Assembly (NCBI GenBank): GCA_937146645.1 | Contig: CAKZRQ010000056.1 | Span: 1-64,000, forward strand | Direction of reading: 5' to 3' | Origin: an uncultured Cyclobacteriaceae bacterium | GTDB taxonomy: Bacteria; Bacteroidota; Bacteroidia; Cytophagales; Cyclobacteriaceae | Length of the DNA: 64,000 bases | Shown: positions 56,431 to 64,000 of the stretch, in pieces | Layout: every line of letters starts with the position of its first letter | Position numbering within the stretch: position 1 is the first letter of the stretch | Notes under the pieces: generated by a model | What the model was told of the DNA's origin: nothing | Database searches by the model: none | The model's input: only the letters and a program-made list of their open reading frames with translations | Translations under genes and position numbers: made by a program

Positions 56431-56473
56431 AAGACCTAAGACTTCTTAGCAATGCTTTGAAGCCTTAGGTCTA
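56431..56473 (-). terminator. Terminator for mdh (minus strand)
   Basis: Minus strand AGACCTAAG...CTTAGGTCTTATTTTT; inner CTTC/GAAG also pair. Confidence 0.65.
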
Positions 56474-56494
56474 TATGTCAATTAAAGTTAAAGC

Positions 56495-57430
56495 TTAATT
56501 CGAAAGCTTGTCCAATACAGCCATCACTTCTTTTACATGACCTCTTGAAGTTTCAAGAAGAGCCTTTTCTTCTTCGTTAAGGTCTAATTCAAGCACTTTT
56601 TCGATTCCATTTTTACCAAGAATAACTGGGACTCCAAGGTAGCAATCGTCGATTCCGTATTCTCCATCTAGCTTGATACAAACCGGGAAGACTCTTCTTT
56701 GATTCTTAAGAATGGCTTCTACCATTTGTGCAGCAGCAGAGCCAGGAGCATACCATGCAGAAGTACCCATAAGCTTAACCAATTCACCCCCACCGAATTT
56801 GGTTCTTTCGATGATAGCGTCAAGCTTGTCCTTCTCGATCAATTCGGTAACCGGAATCCCAGCAACAGTAGTATATCGTGGAAGTGGTACCATGGTATCT
56901 CCATGCCCACCCATCAGGATTGCTTGGATTTCTTTAGGAGAAACATTCAATTCAGAGGCGATAAAGGCTCTGTATCTCGCAGTATCCAAAATCCCAGCCA
57001 TACCCATAACCTTGGTTCTTGGAAGACTTGAAGAAAGGTGTGCTTGATAGGTCATCACATCCAAAGGATTGGAGACAATGATGATGATGGCATCAGGAGA
57101 ATGCTTGATTACACTTTCAGTCACAGACTTTACGATTCCAGCATTAGTCTCGATTAAGTCATCACGAGTCATTCCTGGCTTTCTTGGAAGACCGGAAGTG
57201 ATTACAACCACGTCCGAATTAGCTGTTTTAGAATAATCAGCTGTGCTGCCAACTGTTCTGCTATCATATTGGTTAATAGGTGCTTTCTGCCAAATATCAA
57301 GGGCTTTTCCTTCTGCTACACCTTCCTTAATGTCTACCAGAACGATTTCTTCTGCTACCTCTCTATAGGCCAAAACATCGGCGCAAGTTGCTCCTACATT
57401 TCCAGCTCCTACTACGGTTACTTTGCTCAT
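56495..57430 (-). CDS. mdh: Malate dehydrogenase
   Basis: MSKVTVVGAGNVGATCADVLAYREVAEEIVLVDIKEG; MAGILDTARYRAFIA; GGHGDTMVPLPRYTTVAGIP. Confidence 0.97.
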   Translation of the reverse strand: MSKVTVVGAGNVGATCADVLAYREVAEEIVLVDIKEGVAEGKALDIWQKAPINQYDSRTVGSTADYSKTANSDVVVITSGLPRKPGMTRDDLIETNAGIVKSVTESVIKHSPDAIIIIVSNPLDVMTYQAHLSSSLPRTKVMGMAGILDTARYRAFIASELNVSPKEIQAILMGGHGDTMVPLPRYTTVAGIPVTELIEKDKLDAIIERTKFGGGELVKLMGTSAWYAPGSAAAQMVEAILKNQRRVFPVCIKLDGEYGIDDCYLGVPVILGKNGIEKVLELDLNEEEKALLETSRGHVKEVMAVLDKLSN

Positions 57431-57554
57431 TGTGATTTTATGTTTATTGTTTGAAAAGACTTATATAAAAAGCTGCGCTAAGTTATTAAACAAAGCTCAT
57501 ATTCGGAACTTTAATCAGATTATGATTTCTAGGTAAAAAGCCCTTTCCTGACCC

Positions 57555-58070
57555 CTATTCGAACATTTCCCGCAAGCGGAAGAAACCAAAGGATGAGCGG
57601 TATGACTTGAAAAGACGCTGATTGTTTTCATTGTAATACTCAGCGAGTGAAGTCATCATTTTTGCTTTGATCTTTGGACTACTATCAAAAACTTCCTGCA
57701 AAGCATATTGAGGTATAACCATTAATTCCGTGTCTTCGGATTTAACCAATGCAGTGTACGTTCTTTTCGCATTTTGAAGGAGAGAGTTCTCTCCGAAAGC
57801 TTCACCTGGTCCTACTTCTAAAATCGTTTCAAAATTATCCTTGACATCAATGGTCAATTCAATCAGTCCTTTTTTTACGATATATAGAGCCTGACTTGGA
57901 TCTTTGCTGAAAAAAACGACTTCATCCACTTCATATTTCCTCGAATGGAGCGCAGGCAAAAACCTTCCCATTTCTTTATTCTTTAATCTCGCAAAAAGCT
58001 TTGTTGATCCTAAAAACTTAAAGGTTTCAAGATCAGAAGTAGAAAAAGTTTTGGAGAAAGGATTATTCAT
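57555..58070 (-). CDS. Stand-alone cyclic nucleotide-binding domain protein
   Basis: 171 aa; ALYIVKKGLIELTI...ILEVGPGEAFGENSLLQNAKRTYTALVKSEDTELMVIP cNMP-binding fold; no HTH recognised. Confidence 0.85.
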   Translation of the reverse strand: MNNPFSKTFSTSDLETFKFLGSTKLFARLKNKEMGRFLPALHSRKYEVDEVVFFSKDPSQALYIVKKGLIELTIDVKDNFETILEVGPGEAFGENSLLQNAKRTYTALVKSEDTELMVIPQYALQEVFDSSPKIKAKMMTSLAEYYNENNQRLFKSYRSSFGFFRLREMFE

Positions 58071-59392
58071 TATGAAGTCTTTTTGAAATAGATTATTTCT
58101 TTGGTCCCTGGACCAATTTTTACCCAGTCAGCAATTCGGTAGCCCATGACCCATGCTATCCGATTTCCTGAAATTAATACATTCACCCGGGCTTTTTTAA
58201 TCAGCGGCACTTTTAAATCAATCAAAAAATCGCTGATTTTTTTTTCGTTTTGCATGCCTAATGGAATAAAACGATCTCCTGTCTCAATTGGACGAAGGGT
58301 TAATGGGAATTCCAATTGTTCGAGATCCATCATGGCATTTTCTGGATCCTTATCCATGAAATCGCCAGGTTTCACTTTTAATATTGAATAGTTTTCCAGG
58401 CTAGTATCCAGCTGGATATCCGAAGAATCAATTGAAATTTTTTCTTGTAACCCTCCCTTTTTTACAATCAAAACCTGATCTCTATCCACATTTGCCAGGT
58501 AATTAGCAGAGTTGAAAAGCTTTCCAGATTCTCCTAATGTTAAGGCCTGATGAATATCTCTTGCTTGATCAGAGTTAAATCCGAAATCCCTTACCCAGTA
58601 AAATAGAAGTGAATGAGAACCACTGTATCTTTTTAAACCTTCTGATTTAAGAACCCAAATATCATCATCCTTGGAAGTGAACTGATTTTTCCATTCTTGA
58701 TATAGACTATTGAAGGCTCGGCCCGTATCTTTTAATCGTTGCAAGCTCCCGAGAAAGTTATCTCGGGCATCTTCTCTACTTTGGTAGAGCTCTGGAAGCA
58801 CATTCAGTCTTAGTTTATTCCGAAGATAATCTGTCTTCTGATTTGAAGAATCCTCTCTCCAACTGATGCCATGGCTTTCAGCAAATTCTTTGATCTCAGC
58901 TCGAGAAAAACTTAACATCGGCCGGATAATTTCTCCCCTTTTTTCTGACATTCCAGCAAGACCTTCTATTCCTGTCCCCCTTAAGAGATTGATAAAAACA
59001 GTCTCGATTTGATCATCCTCATGATGAGCTGTAATAATTCCATCCAGCTTATTCTGTCGGCGTATTCTCTCGAAATAGTCATATCGAATTTGGCGTGCAG
59101 CTTCTTGAATTGACACCTTGTTCCGTTCTACATATGCTTTTGTGTCACTCTTCAATTCATTAAAAACTAATGAATTGGCTTCGCAAAATTGCTTAACGAA
59201 TTCAGAATCCTGATCACTTTCATAACCACGGAGTTGAAAATTCACATGAGCTACTTCAAAAGGGGTTTTGCTTTGCATCAACAAATGCGCAAGGCACATA
59301 CTGTCTAATCCCCCGCTACAGGCAAGGAGATATTTTTTATCAATATTTAAGAGATTCCGCTCCTTGAAATGCTCGATAAAAGACTGGATCAT
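58070..59392 (-). CDS. tilS: tRNA(Ile)-lysidine synthetase
   Basis: KKYLLACSGGLDSMCLAHLL PP-loop motif; GIITAHHEDDQIETVFINLLRGTGIEGLAGM. Confidence 0.96.
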   Translation of the reverse strand: MIQSFIEHFKERNLLNIDKKYLLACSGGLDSMCLAHLLMQSKTPFEVAHVNFQLRGYESDQDSEFVKQFCEANSLVFNELKSDTKAYVERNKVSIQEAARQIRYDYFERIRRQNKLDGIITAHHEDDQIETVFINLLRGTGIEGLAGMSEKRGEIIRPMLSFSRAEIKEFAESHGISWREDSSNQKTDYLRNKLRLNVLPELYQSREDARDNFLGSLQRLKDTGRAFNSLYQEWKNQFTSKDDDIWVLKSEGLKRYSGSHSLLFYWVRDFGFNSDQARDIHQALTLGESGKLFNSANYLANVDRDQVLIVKKGGLQEKISIDSSDIQLDTSLENYSILKVKPGDFMDKDPENAMMDLEQLEFPLTLRPIETGDRFIPLGMQNEKKISDFLIDLKVPLIKKARVNVLISGNRIAWVMGYRIADWVKIGPGTKEIIYFKKTS

Positions 59393-59439
59393 TGATCAAA
59401 AATATCATTTTCTACTAATTTTGCGCATCATCCGTAATC

Positions 59440-61113
59440 ATGAGCAGACCTTCCCTTTTTCTTCTTCTTATTCTGTTGTTTACAGCTTTTTTGGCCGAAG
59501 CTCAGGATAATACTCTGGAGATAAAGAAAGCTGATTTACTGGCTGGAGCAGAAGGGTTTGAACGGCTTCTCGGAAACGTAGAGATGAAGAATCAGAGTTC
59601 TCTGATTTATTGTGATTCTGCTCATTTTTTCAGGACAGAAAATAAAGCTCAGCTTTTTGGTAATGTAAGGATAATTGACACAGAGGATCCGGTAGTCACA
59701 ACCAGTCGCTACGCAGAGTACGATGGGAACACAAAAGTCGCTAAGCTCCGAAATAAAGTAGTTTTTACAAATCAGGAAACAACCCTGTACACAGAGTTTT
59801 TGGATTATAATCGTCAACTAAACATTGCGAATTACTTCAATGGTGGTAGGGTGGTGGACTCAACTAATGTTCTAACCAGTGACCGTGGAATATATCTGGT
59901 TTCTATCGAACAAATCACTTTTCTAGATGATGTGGTTTTAGTGAATCCAGATTATACCATGAAAACTAATTATCTGGTTTATCTCACCATTCCGAAAACT
60001 GCAGAAACCAAAGGCCTTACCAACTTGATCTCAGCTGAAGGGAATACGCTTGATGCTGTGAAAGGAAGTTTCTATGATACCCAAGAGAAGAAGTTTCGGT
60101 TTTTCGAAGGAACTGTTGAAACCGAAACAAGTCGGGTAATAGCAAAAGAGCTCTTTTATGATGAGGTAAGGATGTATTACGAGGGAAAAGAAGATGTAAG
60201 AGTCTTCAATAAGGAGAGGGATGTTGAGATTTTTGGCGATGTAGGAGAGTATTATGAAGAAACGAAATATAGTCGAGTTTATGGCAAGGCCTTGGTAAGA
60301 CGGTATTTTGAGCAGGATACGCTTTTCATGATCGCGGATAGTTTGATTTCACTAGATAACGAAGAGGATACCATGAGTTATTTGACCGCTTTTCCAGAGG
60401 TCAAAATTCTAAAATCAGATGTACATGGAATCTCAGACTCTTTGAGCTATAATTATTCTGATTCCACTATTAAATTGTTTCGAGATCCGGTTCTTTGGAA
60501 TGAAAAAAGTCAGATCACCGCTGATAGCATGACCTTTTTCCTTAAGGAAGATAACCTTGATAAGGTAATCATGAAGGAAAAAGCCTTTGCCATAGCCACT
60601 GATACCCTTCTGAATTATAATCAAATGAAGGGTAGATTAATGACAGCCACTTTTGCTGAAGGAAACATTAATTTACTCCAAATAGATGGAAATGCTGAGT
60701 CCTTGTATTATGCTCTGGAGGGTGATACACTTACTCAGGGTGTAAATATTACCCTAAGTGCATCTATAAAAATGACATTTAAAGAAGGAGCGATCCAAAA
60801 GGTAATGTATAACATTAAACCTGACGGAAGATTCGTTCCAGTCCAGCAAATTGACGAGGATAATTCCCGTTTGGATGATTTCGTTTGGCGAGTAGATGAA
60901 AAGCCAAATCGAGGGATGATTGACACATGGAGAAAGCCTGAAGAATTTGATCCCGACTCAGAGAATCTCTTCGATATCCCAGAGGCGAGAATCCGAATGC
61001 CAAATGATGATGAAATACAAAAAACCCTACGTGAAAAAGGTATTTTTGAAAATAAAAATTCGGATCAAATTTTCCCTGCAAAGCTTAAGACTAAGGGTAA
61101 CGGAAATAGATGA
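59440..61113 (+). CDS. OstA-like protein (LptA/OstA N-terminal fold)
   Basis: Signal peptide; ADLLAGAEGFERLLGNVEMKNQSSLIYCDSAHFFRTENKAQLFGNVRIID...VARLRNKVVFTNQETTLYTEFLDYN-type repeats. Confidence 0.8.
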   Translation: MSRPSLFLLLILLFTAFLAEAQDNTLEIKKADLLAGAEGFERLLGNVEMKNQSSLIYCDSAHFFRTENKAQLFGNVRIIDTEDPVVTTSRYAEYDGNTKVAKLRNKVVFTNQETTLYTEFLDYNRQLNIANYFNGGRVVDSTNVLTSDRGIYLVSIEQITFLDDVVLVNPDYTMKTNYLVYLTIPKTAETKGLTNLISAEGNTLDAVKGSFYDTQEKKFRFFEGTVETETSRVIAKELFYDEVRMYYEGKEDVRVFNKERDVEIFGDVGEYYEETKYSRVYGKALVRRYFEQDTLFMIADSLISLDNEEDTMSYLTAFPEVKILKSDVHGISDSLSYNYSDSTIKLFRDPVLWNEKSQITADSMTFFLKEDNLDKVIMKEKAFAIATDTLLNYNQMKGRLMTATFAEGNINLLQIDGNAESLYYALEGDTLTQGVNITLSASIKMTFKEGAIQKVMYNIKPDGRFVPVQQIDEDNSRLDDFVWRVDEKPNRGMIDTWRKPEEFDPDSENLFDIPEARIRMPNDDEIQKTLREKGIFENKNSDQIFPAKLKTKGNGNR

Positions 61114-61236
61114 AATTTATTTCAGTAAGCTTAACAACAATTAAGGGGTTTTTTTAAGTAAAAGGTAACCTACAATCTATTTTTGTACGTATATTATCTA
61201 TTGATAAAGCTGAATGCGTATAGGTTAAAGGTTTAC

Positions 61237-61953
61237 ATGAAAAAGTTTCTCACCATTTTTTCTTGGCTATTGCTAAGTCTGCCATTGGTTACCAATGCGC
61301 AAGAGGTGAAAGTCCTGAGTGAAGACTTAGATTTTCGTGGTTCCCTTAATCAATCCCAGCGTAAAACCGTGATTCTACAAAATGAAACGGATCAGCCCCA
61401 AACTTATTTTCTTAAGACACTTCGAGGAAGTATAGGGTCTTCTCAAGACGTGAAAATCTGTATAGGAGATAATTGCTTCGATTCGAAGAGAGATCTTGCC
61501 AAAATCAAGATAGATCTGGAACCAGGAGAAATCATGACGGATCTCTACTTGGAATTTGAGCTTGGGATTGTTGAGGCTAGAGGGTCATTTGATTTATTCT
61601 TTGTCAATGAAAAGAATATCCGGGATGCTTTCGTGGTCCAGGCGAATTATGAAGTAGAAGGGCCTTCCATTGCTGAGGAAGGTTTTGAACATGATGCCAT
61701 TTCTTTGACAGATGTTTATCCGAATCCTTCTCAGCGAATCGCCCAAATAGATTATGAATTGAAAGATGGGCAGGTTGATGCGCGGATTTCGATAAATAGT
61801 TTCATTGGTAATCCGGTCAGCTCTTACGACCTCGAGCCGGGTCAAAATACCCTGGTGATTAACGTCTCTGATTTTAATCCAGGAGTCTATTTTTACACAC
61901 TTTTTGTGGATAATATGAATATTGTCACCAAAAAGTTGGTTGTGAAAAAGTAG
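61237..61953 (+). CDS. T9SS type A sorting domain-containing secreted protein
   Basis: Signal MKKFLTIFSWLLLSLPLVTNAQ; C-terminal VYPNPSQRIAQIDYELKDGQVDARISINSFIGNPV...FNPGVYFYTLFVDNMNIVTKKLVVKK. Confidence 0.82.
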   Translation: MKKFLTIFSWLLLSLPLVTNAQEVKVLSEDLDFRGSLNQSQRKTVILQNETDQPQTYFLKTLRGSIGSSQDVKICIGDNCFDSKRDLAKIKIDLEPGEIMTDLYLEFELGIVEARGSFDLFFVNEKNIRDAFVVQANYEVEGPSIAEEGFEHDAISLTDVYPNPSQRIAQIDYELKDGQVDARISINSFIGNPVSSYDLEPGQNTLVINVSDFNPGVYFYTLFVDNMNIVTKKLVVKK

Positions 61954-62023
61954 TCGATTTCCATTAATTCATTTGAAAATTCAATCCAAAAAAATCCGTA
62001 TATTTGCGGTCTTGAAAACTACC

Positions 62024-62914
62024 ATGCGAAATAGAATTGCAAGCGTAATTGCAGCCCTCTTAATTTTAAGCAGCTGTGGACCTTTTGCCAAACTCGAAAA
62101 GAGTACGAATTGGGAAGAGCTTTATGCGGGAGCGAATAGCTATTACCAGGAAGGTGAATACAATAAAGCTATAATCCTTTACGATAAGGTTTTACCTGTA
62201 ATCAAGGGTAGTGAAAAGGCAGAAATGGCTGATTATAATTATGCAGACTGTCACTTTAAGACAGAGCGATACATTGAAGCTGCAGGATATTTCAATAATT
62301 TTTATAGGACCTACAATCGAAGCCCTTTGGCGGAGGAGGCATTGTTTATGCACGCATACTCCTTGTTTTTAGATTCGCCAGATTACAATTTGGATCAGCA
62401 GAGTTCTCAAGAAGCAGTCGCTGCTATACAACAATTTGTGACTCGATATCCTGGATCGGGAAGCTATGAACGAGCCATGGATATGCTGACGACACTCGAA
62501 GATAGATTTGAGGAAAAGGCTTATCAGGAAGCTTCTATGTATTACCGTTTAAAGGATGGTTTATTTCCAGGGGATTTCTATCGCGCCTGTATTGTGAATT
62601 TCCAGAATTTTGCAAAAAATTATCCGGAGAGCGAACACAATGAAGAGCTTGCAGCGAAGCTTGTAGAAGTGAGCGCGGGATATGCTGAAAATAGTGTGTA
62701 TGCGAAAAAGGAGGAGAGGTTGAATGATGCAATTGTATTCGCAAGTAATTTTTACAGACGATATCCTGACTCAGAATTCACTTCTGATGTAAAAAGCTAT
62801 GAAGAGCTAGCAAGATCTGAATTGGCAGATCACCAAAAATTAAAGGCTGAGGTAGCAAAAAATAAGGCAGAGAAAGAAGCCAAAGCTTTAGCCAAATCAA
62901 AAGAAAATAATTAA
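62024..62914 (+). CDS. bamD: Outer membrane protein assembly factor BamD
   Basis: Lipobox LILSSCGPFAKLEKS, TPR-like repeats (YYQEGEYNKAIILYDKVLP), upstream of rpoZ and coaBC; start trimmed; -7-like TATATTTG at 61999-62006. Confidence 0.88.
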   Translation: MRNRIASVIAALLILSSCGPFAKLEKSTNWEELYAGANSYYQEGEYNKAIILYDKVLPVIKGSEKAEMADYNYADCHFKTERYIEAAGYFNNFYRTYNRSPLAEEALFMHAYSLFLDSPDYNLDQQSSQEAVAAIQQFVTRYPGSGSYERAMDMLTTLEDRFEEKAYQEASMYYRLKDGLFPGDFYRACIVNFQNFAKNYPESEHNEELAAKLVEVSAGYAENSVYAKKEERLNDAIVFASNFYRRYPDSEFTSDVKSYEELARSELADHQKLKAEVAKNKAEKEAKALAKSKENN

Positions 62915-62924
62915 ACGAAACATA

Positions 62925-63239
62925 ATGGCAATTAATCCATCAATCATTACTAGAGATCTTGACAAAGTAGCTGAGTCCACTGGAAACATCTATGAGTCAC
63001 TTCATATTGTAGGAAACAGAGCAAAGCAAATCTCTTCTTCTTTGAAAGAGGAGTTGAATACAAAGCTTTCTGAGTTTGCTTCAACTGTGGATAATCTGGA
63101 AGAAGTTTTTGAGAACAAGGAGCAAATTGAGATCTCTAAGTTCTATGAGAGAATGCCAAAGCCAACTACACTGGCAATGGAAGAATTCATGGAAGGAAAA
63201 GTATATCACAGATTCCCTGAAGAGGAAGAAAGCAAATAA
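62925..63239 (+). CDS. rpoZ: RNA polymerase omega subunit family (RpoZ, Bacteroidota type)
   Basis: MAINPSIITRDLDKVAESTGNIYESLHIVGNRAKQISSSLKEELNTKLSEF. Confidence 0.85.
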   Translation: MAINPSIITRDLDKVAESTGNIYESLHIVGNRAKQISSSLKEELNTKLSEFASTVDNLEEVFENKEQIEISKFYERMPKPTTLAMEEFMEGKVYHRFPEEEESK

Positions 63240-63240
63240 G

Positions 63241-64000
63241 ATGTCACTTAAAGGAAAGCGGATACTCCTGGGAGTGACGGGTAGCATTGCTGCCTATAAA
63301 TCAGCTTTTCTCGTACGACTTTTAATAAAAGCAGGAGCCGAGGTACAAATTGTTGCCACGGCTTCTGCTTTTGAGTTTATTACCCCGCTCACCTTGGCTA
63401 CTCTATCTAAGAAGCCTGTATTGAGTGAATTCCAAAAGGACAATACAGGTGCTTGGAATAACCATGTCGAACTAGGGCTATGGGCAGATCTAATGATTGT
63501 AGCACCTGCTACGGCAAACACGCTAGGGAAATTTTCTGGGGGGCTGTGTGATAACCTATTAGAAGCTGTTTACCTCTCGGCTAGATGTCCGGTTATGTTA
63601 GCACCTGCTATGGACTTGGATATGTATCAGCACAGTTCTGTTCAGGATTCCATGAGGAAATTGATTTCCTATGGTAATCATATTCTAGAGGCCCAATCCG
63701 GAGAACTCGCTAGTGGTTTATCTGGTCAAGGCAGAATGATGGAGCCTGAGGATATTTTAATTGAGATAGAATCTTTCTTTTCTAAGTCCAAAGATTTTCA
63801 AGGAAAAAAGGTATTAGTCACTCTCGGACCAACACAAGAAGCATTAGACCCAGTCAGATTTATCAGTAATCATTCCAGTGGGAAAATGGGTCTAGCCATT
63901 GCTGAGTCATTCTTCAAAAGAGGGGCTGAAGTACATTTAATTGCAGGTCCAATAAAGACGGAAATTCCTTCAAAATTTACGACGGTTAATGTGAGTACTG
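63241..64000 (+). CDS. coaBC: Bifunctional phosphopantothenoylcysteine decarboxylase/phosphopantothenate-cysteine ligase (truncated by window end)
   Basis: MSLKGKRILLGVTGSIAAYKSAFLVRLLIKAGAEVQIV...APATANTLGKFSGGLCDNLLEAVYLSARCPVMLAPAMDLDMYQH; translated directly since the gene is open to the window end. Confidence 0.95.
   Translation, partial: MSLKGKRILLGVTGSIAAYKSAFLVRLLIKAGAEVQIVATASAFEFITPLTLATLSKKPVLSEFQKDNTGAWNNHVELGLWADLMIVAPATANTLGKFSGGLCDNLLEAVYLSARCPVMLAPAMDLDMYQHSSVQDSMRKLISYGNHILEAQSGELASGLSGQGRMMEPEDILIEIESFFSKSKDFQGKKVLVTLGPTQEALDPVRFISNHSSGKMGLAIAESFFKRGAEVHLIAGPIKTEIPSKFTTVNVST

Overview
The window is a chromosomal segment of a Bacteroidota bacterium. Gene content and order suggest Cytophagales/Cyclobacteriaceae; this is inferred from protein style, with no search run. 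About 8-42 kb is the core translation/transcription region: tRNA-Tyr/Gly/Thr-tuf, tRNA-Trp-secE-nusG-rplK-rplA-rplJ-rplL, rpoB-rpoC, DUF3467, rpsL-rpsG-fusA-rpsJ, then the S10/spc/alpha superoperon from rplC to rplQ, followed by carA and eno. Flanks hold frr, pyrH, a biotin carrier protein, an M1 peptidase, cysE-cysM, a four-gene translationally coupled TonB-receptor/DUF4249/MG2-like envelope module, mscS, mdh, tilS with an HTH-less cNMP-binding protein, an OstA/LptA-like gene, a T9SS cargo-like protein, bamD, rpoZ and partial coaBC. I see no CRISPR array, IS element, prophage or recognisable defence system. The most interesting signals are regulatory: a shared TTG-N19/20-TAnnTTTGCnnTCC promoter plus start-site motif at ribosome-linked operons, tandem hairpins between rplL and rpoB, a terminator directly in front of DUF3467, an internal promoter-like site before rpsH, and repeated TAA-TC-ATG gene junctions. 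The best candidate for an uncharacterised system is the module at 45.7-52.0 kb.
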